Of a stretch of DNA of 64,000 nt, positions 47,803-61,680 are shown piece by piece. The notes under the pieces are model-generated. The model was given only the letters and a program-made list of their open reading frames with translations. It ran no database searches and was not told the DNA's origin. Made by a program: the position numbers and the translations under genes. Positions within the stretch are counted from its first letter, which is position 1; the number at the start of each line of letters is the position of its first letter. The stretch is from Impatiens glandulifera (Eukaryota; Streptophyta; Magnoliopsida; Ericales; Balsaminaceae). The stretch lies in contig NC_061866.1 of assembly GCF_907164915.1 (NCBI RefSeq), forward strand, positions 51,891,113 to 51,955,112, given 5' to 3'.

Positions 47803-49420
47803 ATCTAAATATGTCTTTCTTGTATTTACATCACTGTTTATTAGCCCGACCCGAACCGACCAGACCCGTACTTTCATTAGTATTTTTATTATTGAATTAC
47901 TTATTTTATAATAAACTAAATTTTAGTTTATTTTTTAAAATGTTTATTTATATTAAAAATGATAAAAAAAAATCGTTTAAGCACGTTATTGACAAACATT
48001 ACATGAAAAATAAAAATAAAAAATGTTATTAAATAAGTTATCGAGCTCGTAAATTCTCAAAAAAAATGATTAATTTTTGACAGACTTTACTGACTTTTCG
48101 AAACGAATTTCAGAAAACGTCATATTAATAACATTATAAATGATACGCATCGGACGATTACTTTCATTGAAAGTTCGATAATTTCTCTCAAATTAAATAA
48201 TTTATCAACAAAATAATAATTGAAATGATAACTCAAATATGCATGTTTGATATATCATATGTATCAATTCATATAATAATTTCGATAAAATTAATAGTAT
48301 TTTAATTGATAAATTAAATGATTGAAAAATAAAATATGATATGATACGGTGATATTTGTTGAGAGGATGATTATATAGGTATATTTTTGTTATCTTTTTA
48401 AACTAATAATAATAATAAATAAATAAAATCCAAAATCTAAGCTTCTATGTTTGGGGTGACACATTTAATTTAATTTATGGTTGACAAGGAAATTAACCAA
48501 AATTAGAATGAAGTAGGAATTTTTGAAATATGTTATAAATTTTCACCCTTAAATAATAATGATAGAATGTTATAAATTGTACAAAACGGTTGTAATAGAT
48601 AAAAAAAAAATAAACATTCACTTATAACTCATTGACATATATATATATATATATATATTCTTTAATTATTATTTTTATAATATTCCTGGTATAAAAGCTA
48701 AGTAAAATGCTACTTCATTGAATACCATAAAATTTGACATTGTTTTTCCTATTTTTAGAAATGACTAGTATTTTGTGTGTGTGTCAATAATATATATATA
48801 TATGTATATATTAAGAGGCTTCTGTCCGATTTGTAGCCGATTTGTCCATGTGAGATTTAAAAAACTCATTTACAAATCATAAATTTAAATTTAATTAATG
48901 AGGGTAGTTTAATTAACATAAGATTTGTTTAAGAAAAAAAATGTCTCAAGATTTTTACTAAAAAAACAATTGTCCTAAGTTGAATACATAAACGTGGAGG
49001 ATCACGCTATTCTTAAATTACAAATATTTTTTTTTTAGGCTCTGGATATGTAATTTCACTCGTCAACAATTTTATATCAAACTTATCTAGTTTTAAAAAT
49101 ATTAATTTTATTTTTAATTTAATATAAAAATATGGGTTTTATTTTGAGACCATAATTAATTATTTTATATCAAATATTTTCTATCATAAAATAAAACTCA
49201 CCATGTTACCAAATCATAAAAGTCTCGGTTAAGAGAATCTCATCATTACAATAAAAACAAAACCATACATAAAATAGCCAAATCCTCTTGACCTATGTTT
49301 GCATGCTTAAAAGACATGCCACATGATAAGAATAGTTGGAATAACTAAAACTTTTCCACATGATACAAGGTGTATATATATAATACACTGGTTGTATAAA
49401 ATCAACAAGTATTATTATTA
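47803..49420. other. Spacer between GAE and LPEAT2 3' ends
   Basis: The 3' UTRs of both convergent genes must lie here. A TA run at 48638-48658. From about 49165 the sequence is shared with the duplicate at 39715. A segment at about 49035-49085 recurs near 30432-30482 (TATGTAATTTC, then TCAACAATTTTATATCA), an unclassified dispersed repeat. Confidence 0.5.
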
Positions 49421-52400
49421 TTAAATCATCCTCTTTAGCAATGGCACAAAAAGTGCTATAAGAAGTGGATTTCTTCTTAAAAATCCAATAAATTCTTCCC
49501 TTCCAATCTTGCCTTCTTTGTTGGTATCGAATAAACAGAAGAGGCTATGAATCTGAGGTTTAAGGATAGATTAGAAGAAGACGTGGCGTGGAATAATAAG
49601 GGCTGTGATTGGTTACTAACCTCATCAACATTTAAGTCGGGAATTGCCAGCTTGATCGATTCTCCAAACTGGTTAAATAAATGTATCAGCAAACAGGATG
49701 AGCAACTTGAATTTCATCCAAATTTGAGTCAAATATTGAGAAACTAAACATACTTGTAGTTCAGACATGAAGTGGTTTCCTGCAGACTTGGCAAATGCTA
49801 GTTCACATGCTTCTTTGAATAATGGCTGCTTTAGGACATTAACTGACCCAAATAAGAACTGCCAGAAATTGAAAGCAAACACTTCATCTTAGAACAAAAA
49901 CGGGACTTTTGAATATTGTGATCTAACAACAATGGGAAACAATAATACTAAAACAAGAAACATGTAAATTATAACACTAACTACTCAGATCAAAATACTG
50001 TAAAGTTGGCATAGGATTTTCTGAAAGTTAAAATTCAGACTCAAAAAAAGATAGGCTCAATATTCAGCTCCCCAAGTACCATATCACAATAAAGATGAAT
50101 TTCTTGAACTTTAAGGGGGAATAACAGAGGACACAGAAACTGCAGAATAATAAATACCCATAAGTTTTCACACGAACAGTTAAGGAGAAAAGGAAAGAAA
50201 GAGATTACATGCTTAAACGATATACTTCCCCTTCTCTCCATGTCGAGGAATCCAAATATCTAAAACAATGAAAGGAAAAGAAAATATTAAATCAAACAGC
50301 TTTACTTGAACTACATACACGGTTGCAGGAATAGAAATTTGCATATAGATGGAAAGGAAAGGAGGTAAATATAAAGGATGTAAAAATCAGACCTTTTCAG
50401 AAAGCATGCATGCTCTTAACCTGAAAGCCTTGAGGAAGTTATTGATTTGAACGAGTCCACTGTGACAGGAAAAGAAAATATATAAACAACTTTGGTGCAA
50501 GTGAAAAATCAATCCCACACCGCTTGTGCAAGTGTCAAATAATATGTTATGTTCTGCGTTAACCAGACTAAACCAAAATTGAGCTCTTATGAATAACCAT
50601 CACAGAAGAAACTAACAATCATAAAAAATAACAATCTATTATAGTATCCAGCATACCTTTCATCTGGATTCATAGAAAGAAATGTGTCCAGAAAGTCCAC
50701 AGCTTCCACACTGCTTATATGAGATATCTGGCAACAGGAAACATGATCCAACAAAAGACAAGTGAAAATTGGAGAACATAACTACAAGGAAGAACAAAAG
50801 TGAAATTCATTAAATAATTGAACAAGAAGTACTTAAATCATACTATGAATTAGTTATTTATAGATCTGACTCCCAACAGAAAAACAGTTCTAAACTCGCA
50901 AAAATTCTTATATCTATCCTAATAGAGCAGAAATATCAGATAAAAATACTTCATAAAACTTTTAAAAACTAGATTGAGCCACAAAGTCGTAGAAGAGAAA
51001 ATAAAATGCTAAAAAAGATCATTGAGTGTCTTAAATAGAAATTGGTCCACTAGAGAATCAATGAAAGCAAGAGTTTAATGGTTATTTAAAGCATGAAGAG
51101 AGAGTGATTTAACTGTAGTTCAAAGGATGATAAGAAGACACTAATACAAGATAGCTCTGATAGAAGCAGCTTCAAGTAAAAGAAAAAGGAGAAAAAGACT
51201 CACTATTTCCTGCCTCTCCATTCCAATCAAATAAAGTGATGGGTTTTCCTGAAAGTTGTGAAGATGAAGAAAACAAATTGTTAAAACTTAAAATGCTTAA
51301 ACTTTAAAGGAAATTTTAAGAAGTGTAAATTTCAGTAAATTGTTGTTTATACAAGGAAATTTTATTGTGGGAAAGAAAGTACATACTGCCTCCGAGACAG
51401 CTTAATTATCTTAAGTATTGCTTCTAAATCTTAAGCTAGCTTAATAGTTGTGGGCTCTCTCTGTTGTTTGAACTTGTCCATCACTAAAGGCCAAGATTTA
51501 GTTGGTAGGCTTGCTTCATTTTCTTTACTTAACACTTTACTTCGTGATGTACTGGGTTGATGATTATGAGTTATAGTTTAAGAGAGGATTATAGCTTAAT
51601 TTACATTTTGTTTAGGTGTACTTGATTTGTAAGTCACATAAAAAAATATGGACTTGTTGCCTTTTTTTCATTTATATATTAATTAAGGTACATTGGTTTA
51701 TTCACAATCCCACTCATAGGATGAAATTCACATATCCATTTTGTCTACTGGGACTTCTTTTTTCCTTTGATGAAACAAGGGTATATCAAACATTATCGCA
51801 TTTATACTTTGCCCAAGTTACGTGTGAAAATAAATGTTCAACTTTTAGATATTAGTAAAAAGTCTATTTTTTGTCTACGGAATATATTATTTCTGTTTTG
51901 ATGAGCTAATTCAAAAGTCATATCACTACTTATGTATAGTTGAATTTCACACCAGAATTATTGTTTGCTTCTGATACCAATTTCAACTTAAGCCAAGGTA
52001 CAAACAAATATCAAGTAATTTGGTCCATTAAGGAATTTTTCCATCAACAACTCGGTTTCTGTACTATCAAATTTTTCAAGGTCCATTTACTAATATACAC
52101 AAAACATTTGATATTACACAGTGACGCAACATTCAATTCATCAAGCCATTTTCATGAGAAGGACCTCAAGATACGGCTAAAGATTACAGCATTGAGGTTC
52201 ATTAGATATTGTGTTTCTATGTTGGTAAAGGCAAAAAATAATTCTGACCCCAGCATTTGGATGTTTGATAAGTTGAAGAGCGTGAAAATATAGAAACACT
52301 CGGAAAAACAAAACTGCACCTGTTTAAACTCAGAAGCTTTACCAAGAAGCATGAAATCCACATAGGAATAATTTGTCTGTGCTACATTTAAAGCAGAAGC

Positions 52401-55400
52401 AATAGCACGGCCAGTCTGCACACATCAGTTAACAAGAATAGTACCATTCACATTCTAGGAAAATAAATCACCGCTCATCCCCACATTCTAAGGCATGCAT
52501 ACTCCATGCAGAGTCTAATCTAAGTAGATGCCGAAGAATTTGAGCAACTATTTAGATCACATGATTAGACCAACTATTGATTTGATTGGAAAACATAAAC
52601 AAAAGGCTACATTGTTTTTAGAATTTGGGATATTGAAGAAAGAGAACTGTCTCACATTCTGTTATGGAGTTTATCCTAACTATATAGCTATAAAGGATGT
52701 TATTCTTGAAAAGAAACAAGCTTCTTAATATAAACTCTAATTATCACAATAATGAGCCCAGTGCATCAAAGTTTAGAGATATGTATACAGTTAATGAAAA
52801 TAAACAGCAAGTTAGCTTGGCTTCCTAATAAATAAAGGTGAAAATCTAATGAGTAGATCCTAGTAAAATATATCAAACTTAAGGGGTTTATGAAGAAAAT
52901 TACCTAGTTAGAGTGTGGCCTATTTGAAATCTATTTAACTAATTGCATAATCACTAATAAAGATATTCTAATAACTTGGTTTTGCAATATCATTTTTAGT
53001 CGCAAATAGCTCTTCAGCAGCATCCATAAACATGGTTAAAAGGTCTACAAGAAGCCAACCCAATATAAATAACCACCAGCATTCCCACAAATGTTGGCTA
53101 TGGACCCCAACTAAGAGAAGGGAAACCACTCAACCAAGAGGATAACAAACTAGACTCAATAAATAAAACACTGAAGGCAAACTGCTCAAGAACTGAACTA
53201 ACTGGATACAAGTGAAGGATTCCACTGGAAATATAGCAACATATACTGACTCATAAAGAAAAGGGAATGAAAGGAGATAAAATCTATGTTGGAAGATAGA
53301 CCCGTGTGAATTTTCATTAACCATAGGTATTACAAGTACAACTTGAAACCTAAGGAACTAAATATCACTTATTCCAATAGTTCAACAGTCTAAATTATTA
53401 AATCTATTAAATACTTAAACAATCTAGGTAATACTTTATAGGCAATAGAATTCATTATAAACTCAGTCCAAGGAACAGTAGACACTTGTACTTTCACATC
53501 AACAAGGGGGAAATGGGAGAATGAGCATGTCTTTTATGCTGTAGTATCTGGTATTACCACACAAAAGCAACATAAAATGGTCAAATTATCATGAGCTTAC
53601 CCTATTAGCAAAGCAAGTGACACTTTCTTTTTCTTTTTCAAGGGGAAAAATAACTGGAAGGTACTCCACCTGACAAGATACAACAACCATGCTTATGTTA
53701 AGAAATCGGAAAAATATAAGCCAATCTATCAAGCAAAGTAATCTAGTGATCAGACTTAATCACTTTTTATCCTTTCCAAAATAGGCCATTAAATACTATG
53801 AAGACTTTAAATCCTTTTTTTTTTCTATTTTATTAGACTAGGTATTTTTTCCATGGAGGAGCCTCACACAACATCCCACCGTCACGACCCCCACGTCAAT
53901 CAATGTACTTTTAGTGAGAATAGAACATGAGATGTCTACTTGAAAGTGGCATAGATGGTCAATGAAATTTATGAGATGACTTATTCTTCTAAGTAAATTG
54001 AACTTATCCACCTCACAAATGTGAATGGCGAGATAAAATTAAATATATGAACTTGAAACAATAGTATATAAAAGAGATGTCATATTTAATTGCAAAAATG
54101 TGTGTGCACAACTGCACTCACGCAGAGAAACACTCTCGCGTGATAACCAATAGCTTACCTCCATAAAATTGTGAAACTGAGTGAACATTCTGAACATTAG
54201 CTTAGCCAGAGAAATATTGCCCCTAAACAAAATGCCGACCACAAAAAGATTAGTCATAATAGGTCATTTGTAAATATAGTATGTGCATGACCTTGATACA
54301 ATAAAAAACTTACCAGGATTGATCAAAATGCACATGAGGATACCGAATAACCACTGGTTGAACTGGATAGCCAGGAAGAAATGCACCAAGTTTAAAGGAC
54401 ATCAGAAGCCTTCCATTTGTCGTGGTTCCCTCGGGAAATAGAAGCACACGAGGAAATCTATTAACAGATGCTTTTCTCTGTATTCAGATCCTCGAAAGCA
54501 CATTCTGTATCAAATAACTTATAGATTGACAAAACTTATTACACTGTTGTACTTAAAAATGAATAATAGTTTCTTAACATAGGTAGAGGTAAATCCAACA
54601 TCAAAAGTACAAAAGAATGTCAAGGATTTTCATGACACAAATAGAAAATTCATAAAGCTCGTGAAGAAAAATAACATTTGGTCAAGATTCAGTCATTTAC
54701 TACCTTTATCTCGTTTACAGCATTCTTCCTTGATGCTGGGGAGAATCTGTTAACATATATAACCTAAAAACAGATGAACAAAAAAAATTATTATTTTGAG
54801 GTCAAAGTTTGAACTGCATCATTATGTTAAGGCATTAATAAATTGAATTGGATCCATATGACTGACGACATCTAAGACTGAAGGCGGCATTCTCATAATC
54901 ATAAAACAACAATTTATCATAAATCTAGCTAACAACTCCCAAATGTTAACATAACTCGCCTTCAATTATATGAATGATAGTTCCAGCAAAGGATATTACC
55001 TGCATTGCTCTGATAATGGTTCCAACAACGGGGATAGAATCATGAGAATCAGATGATACAATGGTCGGGAATAACTCATAGAAGAAGAAAATTGGTTCAA
55101 TATATGATATATGGTTGGATACAACTATCGGTGCAATCTCCCTCGGAGCTGGTCTTCCTTTGCGTCTAATCCAATGGTAACTGTCATGAAAGAATTGTTC
55201 ACGAAAAAATATGAAGAAACTCAAATTCCAATGCTGTCAAACAAATTAAAAGATTTAAGCAGATCACCTCAATTTCGGAAACTCAAATTGCTATAAATGT
55301 AATTCTACTGACAAAATAACGACCTCACTAGTCCTGATTGTAGAGAACATAAAATGGCTAAGGAAACTCTCTCTGTTTTCAAGCACTCATAAAACACTTT

Positions 55401-55967
55401 AACCCGCTAATATTATGAACATGAATTTATACATACATGCATTTAAGTGTCAATTTCAAGTGGAACAAACAATCTATTTGCTTACCCAAAAGAGAACAAG
55501 ATGCAACGAGTGCAAATTCTGGTGACCCACATGATCCTACACCTCCATTTAGGCATCGGATTCAGCTTATCCTTCCAACCTTGTAAAGCAATTTTTGTTG
55601 CTGCAAACCCAATCAGTAGACACAACCCAAATAGCAGAAGCCTGATCAACACAAAGGGCAAAATAATAATAATCTTCAACCACTCATAAATCCCATCAAT
55701 ACTCGGCGTATGATTGCGAAATGGGTCAATGGTAGACGTAGGTGGCAAAGCAAAATCCCCAGCGCCAATACTCTCATAGGGGTTTTCACTGTGGAACCTG
55801 GACCCATTTACATGATTGTAGGATTGATTATGAAGTTGGGAAGATGGCGATTCAGCGATAGCGTCAGAAGCAGAACCCACATCGCAAAATTTCTCATCAC
55901 CGACGGTAATGATGACTTGAGATGGGTCGGAGGTGAGTAGCGGCTTCGTCAACTCGTCTCCCGCCAT
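49421..55967 (-). CDS. LPEAT2: Lysophosphatidylethanolamine acyltransferase 2 (LPEAT2, 14 exons, 544 aa)
   Basis: Membrane acyltransferase that re-acylates lysophosphatidylethanolamine in the endomembrane system. Exons: 55486-55967, 55000-55180, 54704-54763, 54314-54477, 54159-54222, 53601-53669, 52320-52415, 51204-51248, 50657-50727, 50393-50459, 50209-50259, 49754-49858, 49621-49668, 49421-49552; all GT-AG, phases consistent, close to the Arabidopsis length (about 539). A hydrophobic segment spans about 97-125. Acyltransferase motifs are NHISYIEP (183-190) and FPEGTTTNG (255-263), followed by YPHVHFDQSW. The C-terminus has EF-hands: the last (D510 TNKEGKIGREE) is canonical, while the preceding one, canonical in Arabidopsis, has lost its Asp ligands here (KSAGNHFMSE). 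The 3' half is duplicated at 39961-41430. Confidence 0.93.
51415..51616. repeat. Empty-site counterpart of the retrotransposon insertion
   Basis: This sequence in LPEAT2 intron 7 is continuous across the TATTG where the paralogous copy at 41572/45869 holds the Ty3 element, and so marks the original arrangement. Confidence 0.8.
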
Positions 55968-57080
55968 TGTTGGGAGACAGGCCGTGCGGCCAAGCTTGCA
56001 GATGGAGGAGAGAAAGGAACTGGGTTAGCAATAGTAGAACGGAAGGTTGAACCAGATTGGACTTATGGATTGACTAATCATTATTGCTTTTTGGGAAAGA
56101 TTAAATAAAAGGCTAAGAGACAACCGTTGGTATGCTTTTCTATATATTTAACAGCCAAATATAGTTTGGCGGCTAAATCTTTTAGGCAAATAATGCTGTT
56201 TTTTTATATGCTAAATAATAAGAAAGACACCTATTTTTTTTTTTATTTAATTGTGGGTCGGTTTCTCCTTTGAGTGCGAATTAATCTCCGCAGGTTAAGT
56301 ACATAACCCGCAAAGACACTTAACAATTTAACTAGGCGCAGAACACAGACCTCAGAGAGAGGATATTCACAATCCACATCTGATTGTCGCTAAGCTAGAA
56401 GAAGAGATAAGACACCTAATTTTATAATGATGAAATATTATTAGGTCTCGAAATTATTCGATTTGTTGCATTAAAGGCCTCTGATGATGACAACAACCGC
56501 AAATCATTTCAGATCTGGATAAAAAAATATCTGAAAAGGTGCAACTCGAGACTATTTGATTTGTTACGCAAATGAAGATTAATGCATCCGAAAACCTCTG
56601 ATAACAACCACAAATAATTTCAGATATGGATAAAAAAAATCTCAAAAAGTACATCTCGAGATTATTCGATTTGTTGCGCAAACGAAGATTAATGCATCCG
56701 AAGGCCTGTGATGACTACCACCACAAATCATTTCAGATCTGGATAAAAAAATTTGACACTAAAGGGTTGTAGATTAACAAATTGTGACATTCAAAAGAAA
56801 TAGAGCTTAATTTCATCTTTTATTAGGTAGTTGATGTATAAATTCAATACAAAAAGTCTATAAAACAAAAAGGTGGCAATGAAAAAAAGAAGAAAAGTTC
56901 TCTAAACAACAACACTGTAAAAATGCTCCACATAACAATCCATCTATACCAAAAATTGAAATGAAGAAGATGAAACAGAAACTGAAGGCTCAAATGGGAT
57001 TTAACTTTGCTGTGTCATCTTGAAGAGGAACTGAAGGCTAGAATGGGCTTAACTTTGTTGTATCATCTTCTTGATTGAAT
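55968..57080. other. LPEAT2 promoter, 112 bp tandem repeat and GET3 3' side
   Basis: The LPEAT2 5' UTR and promoter lie from 55968 upward. A block at about 56225-56400 (GGTCGGTTTCTCC, CCGCAGGTTAAG) may be an old SINE or TRIM relic. About 56440-56755 holds a minisatellite. The stretch before 57080 probably contains the GET3 3' UTR. Confidence 0.5.
56440..56755. repeat. Minisatellite, period about 112 bp
   Basis: About 2.8 copies of a unit containing ATTCGATTTGTTGC and TTTCAGATCTGGATAAAAAA; the latter word recurs at about 56507, 56618 and 56731. The open frame across it is a repeat artefact. Confidence 0.75.
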
Positions 57081-60000
57081 TTAGAGCTTTTGTTTTCCTT
57101 TTCTGAGTCTTTCTAGTTCTGTTTCAGAATCTTTCAACTGTTCCCTTAAGAATGATACCTTCTTCTCCACCTCTTCAACTGTACCCTTTGGAGGTTGATA
57201 TGGTGTCAGAAAAAAGCGAGAAAATGATTTCAGCGCTTCCACTCCACATACCTGCAGAATTAAAAACTCCATGAACATGTCTGAGAAAACTTAGTATGCA
57301 CTATGATTGAAATTGCAGCCTTTGTATGAAAAAACCAACCAAAACCTTGTAATGTTAGGAAGCGACAAAATTTGTCAATTTGGCTTCACCTAAAAACATC
57401 AAGCCTTGGGTAGAAATAATTATCAAACAAATTAATCCATTCTTTATGCATTCCAGAAGATGTTTACAGCTTATCAAGTACTAACTAGATTCAAATATTA
57501 AACCAAAGCAAACTAAAAATATTGAAATCAACTGGTTATAGCTAACAAGAGATCAGAGAGCTTTTACCTCTTCCGGCAGCAATGGTAGCTTAGTGATATG
57601 AAAATCATCATATAACATGTAAAATTGATCAAGGTACTTTTGCTGCATCCTCATTCTAGCTTTCAGCAGTCTAGATTCAGTACCTACAATGGCAATACTA
57701 TAGGTATCAGCTATCAATTAATAGTTGATTCCTTCACAAATCGGATAGCCCAACAAAAAAAGGGATCGGTGAGATACTGTATTAAGGTAATAAGTGCACC
57801 TTCTTCATCATAAAGCACTTGATTAATAATGATGTTGTGAGTATCTATCTCGAACTTAGTCAGCTCCTGCACAAGCCTCTCAGTTTCATATAGAGAGAGA
57901 AATTCAGGAATGCATACACACACAAATGTTGTTAACTCCTGCAAAAAAATAGGGAAAAGAGAGGTCAAATGCAATTATTAACTTAACTCTAACCTATAAA
58001 TAATAAACCTACAAGGTACATTCAATCATTCAAAATAAATCAAATAAACAGACAAGCTTCTACAAAAACCATGTTCTTCCTTTACTTTATCGTTATTTCA
58101 ATTATTTAGCTAAGCATTCCGAGATTATGAAATAGGCTCTCTACATAGTAAACACCAGCAGTCAAATTAGTCTAACAATATCCTTAATCAGTACTATCAA
58201 TTTAAGATTTAGTAATACTAATGTTTCTCTTTTCATGTAGCATACTCAGTTTTTCACCTATAAGTACACTTTTGAATAAGAAAAAGTATAACATATAAAT
58301 TAGGTTATACGTATCTTATATATAGAAATATACAGAATTAAACACAGAGCTTTGCGCTTGACTTTTGATACAAAAATTCAGGGTTCAAAATAAGTTCGGT
58401 CAGGCCCTTAATTTAAGTTTAAACAAGTTCAAGGACAAAATACATTTATGTCTAACAACAGGCACATCGTTGGTGGTTTTGACGAGGAGTTCAGGTCCAA
58501 CATTTCAGCTCAAAATATTTGACACCAAATTGGTAAAAAAAATAACATTATGTTTTCTGTCAAAAAAAGTCGTATGTAAAAATAAAATCTTACCGGATCC
58601 TTAAACTGCTTATTGACTTGCTCGATAATATATTTCATTCCCTCAAGTCTCCCCAAGAGCGCGTCCTCGCCAAATTCATCATCCACCCCAAACATACGAG
58701 TCATCTGTCATTATACATGATGAAATTTCAGAAGACAAATTATCTTACTAAAAAAGAAAAGGCAATTGAGAGATAAGTTGAGGAAACAGCGTGTTGTTCA
58801 AGAAATCGTAAACTAGCAACCCACACAATTGGCCTATAACTAGCAAGTAGCAACATAATACATGACAAAATCAACAACATTAATGGTAAGTCTGATCAAG
58901 AATGTAGTTCATCTTCCATGTAAGACAACATGGTATGTGGCTTCATAAACTTTGTAAGATCTCCACGGAGATAGATATATATATATAACAAAAGTTTTCA
59001 AACTTTAAGTTTGGGAGCAATTTCAAGAGAGGACAAATGAAACAAACATATTCTGAAAATACTCAGTATATCAGAAATTGTTACCATTCAAATCATGGCA
59101 CAAATTTTCATTACCTGACTTAGCAAACCACCAAATTTATTCTTTAGTGACATCATTTTAGCAAGCCCCTTCTCTAATGTTGATGGAAATTGCAGCAACC
59201 GCAGAGTATGACCAGTAGGAGCTGTATCGAATACAATGACAGAATAATCCATTGTCTGCACTAATCTGAAGATAGAAATAGGAGAGAAATTAAACATTTA
59301 ATATATATATATATATATGGCAAAAATAGATACAAACTTGAAAAATATCAAGGGTATCCATCTATATTAACCTCCTGTTGAAGTGATACAATGAAACTGC
59401 TATAATGACCTGGGAGTAATAGAAGCTACAAAGCCACCATTATGCCTACACCAAATTAACTACTTTGTACAACAAATAGCAATGGGGAAGAGAGAGAAAC
59501 TATAACAAGAGTATTCGACTAATTCATTTCATATCTACACATAACAACTTTTATTTTATTTATATTACTCTATTAATAACCACCACTTTATTTCCGCCAA
59601 TTATCCAAACCAGTAGGCTTCCCAACCGCACACTTACACCATAGGGCGTTAACTCTAAAACCATATCCCCTTGTATCAAAATATAAGGACAAGGGGATTA
59701 AGATGCAATTGTATGTCTGTGTGAGCATACATAAATGTACATATTTGATGATATTATTCTGAAATGCTAAACAACTGTTTTGACTTTTAAACCTGTAATT
59801 GTCTTTTATTATTAACTATTACGGGCATCAACTTCTGCACATTTATACACATAAAAATTGCACATGTATGTTAAAGCGTCTAAAAGCTGTTAATTTATTT
59901 CCTTGGTCTGAAAGTGAAAGGGTGTTCAGAAGTGCAACATTGATATGTGGCCCTCACCCACCACCAGTAGTGGCCTATCAAAGTACTTTATCTCAAATAA

Positions 60001-61477
60001 TATGACTATGTACAGGGAATGACAACAATATAAAGCTGTATGCCAAGTCAATCCAAAATTCTCTTCTCATTTTTTATTCTAAAAATGGGGTCCAAAGAGA
60101 TTCAAATATTTTCCTTTATTTTCCTGATTAAGCACACTATGTGATGAATCAAGTTTCTTTTTTTTCTAAAAAAGGGTTTATTTTTTTCAAGGAGATGATC
60201 AAACTTCTTTAGTAAATGTTGAAATGGAAAATACTATAGGTCTAGATCAGCATACGAGTTGGGATTGTCTAACCTTATTCAAAAACCTTTTGGATCCCCG
60301 TAGAAACAAGATAGAAGAGATATATTTAGAATTGTCAAAAACAACCTTATGGTCCACATTTTCATTCATGGGTATTAATATATTGAAGTATTATTAATAT
60401 ACATATATATTAAAATAAACAAAATATATACATATGATGTGAAATACTAGTGGTAAAAAATCTGTCAGCATCCTAGTCTTACCCAAAAAATGGAAAGCTG
60501 GAGTGTTATAGACTAAAGTAGAAAATTTCCCTTTTTGGGTTAAAATGGCATAGCCTCATAAATGTTTTAGGATCATGATCACAGTCACATATCTGACTCT
60601 AACTAATAGTAGGTTGTATTTACATATGCAAAACATAATCCACAGCATTGCCCCAAATATCAACAGTCATCCTTTCCTAGTCTTTGGATCTAGAAAAATA
60701 GGCTTACTTGAGCATCTCTGCAAAGCTCATTGCTTCATCAATTCCAGGGATGGCATTTGCTAAATCGGATATGAAGCCATCCATTCCATCTTGACCATTT
60801 GTCTCTTCACTCTCTACCGTCGGATCCACCTCCTATTGAGCCAGAAGAAAATGCAAGTTACTCATGAAAACAAAATGATGAGGTAGACTGAATTGATGCC
60901 AAATAAGAAGTAAATAGAACATCACTAAATATTCTTTCTTTTTTTAAGAAGAAGAAGAAGTTAAAGCTTGCATTAGCAATGATAAGTGATATCAAAAACA
61001 CAAGCAAATGAAGTATAGAAAGAAATGAAAAAGAGAATCACTCAATATTTCAGATTTCTATGAATTTAAATTTCCAGTTCTGGTTGCAGAAACTGATATA
61101 GATACTAGTAAAATGATTGTGGAAGAGAGACAGGGAAAGATTGGTAATTGATCAACAACCCGAGTAATTGAAAAAGTTTTTAGACCTAAATAAATGAAGA
61201 GCATAGATTATCGTACCATGGCGTACAAATTGGTGAAGCCATTAACGAGAGTAGGAGCTTTGGTGAACTTCTGCTGAAAAGCATCACTTAGATTGTGAGC
61301 GGGATCGGTGGAGATAATGAGAACGGATGAGCGAACCCTAGAGAGAAGGATCGAGAGAATTGAGCTACAAGTGGTTTTTCCGACACCACCTTTACCTCCG
61401 ACGAATACCCATTTGAGACTATTTTGATCCAAAATGTTCTGCACTGAACCGACTGGCATCTCCTCGTTGGAAGCCAT
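57081..61477 (-). CDS. GET3: GET3/ASNA1-type ATPase (7 exons, 357 aa)
   Basis: Cytosolic ATPase that receives tail-anchored proteins and delivers them to the ER GET receptor. Exons: 61217-61477, 60708-60832, 59115-59265, 58594-58704, 57800-57938, 57568-57683, 57081-57251; all GT-AG, phases consistent, 357 aa (family about 350). Visible: deviant P-loop [10 protein letters not shown] (27-36), DPAHNLSD (58-65), [10 protein letters not shown], and the TRMFG helical region. The tail is charged and coiled-coil-like ([18 protein letters not shown]). The zinc-binding CxxC pair of animal and fungal GET3 is absent ([18 protein letters not shown] at that position), as in plant cytosolic GET3a. The frame is open upstream to 61594, but the added residues come from a (GTT)n repeat, so I chose MASNEEMP. 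Confidence 0.93.
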
Positions 61478-61554
61478 CTGCCAGCTCTCCACCTCTCCCC
61501 GTCTCGCCCCCAAACTTCCCTGCCGGAATGAATAAATCGACGACGAATGATCAG

Positions 61555-61590
61555 AACAACAACAACAACAACAACAACTGAAGAACAACA
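61555..61590. repeat. AAC/GTT trinucleotide repeat in GET3 5' UTR
   Basis: A run of AAC units upstream of the GET3 start codon. On the minus strand in the GET3 frame it would encode a run of Cys, supporting the downstream Met as the true start. Confidence 0.7.
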
Positions 61591-61680
61591 ACAAGAGGAA
61601 GATTCGTGAGGAACTGGGTTGGGTTTCGTACTCTTGTCTTCGGCGGAGGTTATCTCTCCGATGAGTCTCTCTCTCAACCT

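Noticed and set aside
51616..52293. Plus-strand open frames in LPEAT2 introns
   Set aside because: Short, no similarity to known families, fully inside introns of an expressed-type gene.
61495..61594. N-terminal extension of GET3 from an upstream in-frame Met
   Set aside because: The extra residues come from a (GTT)n repeat and no GET3 relative begins this way; MASNEEMP aligns with the family start.
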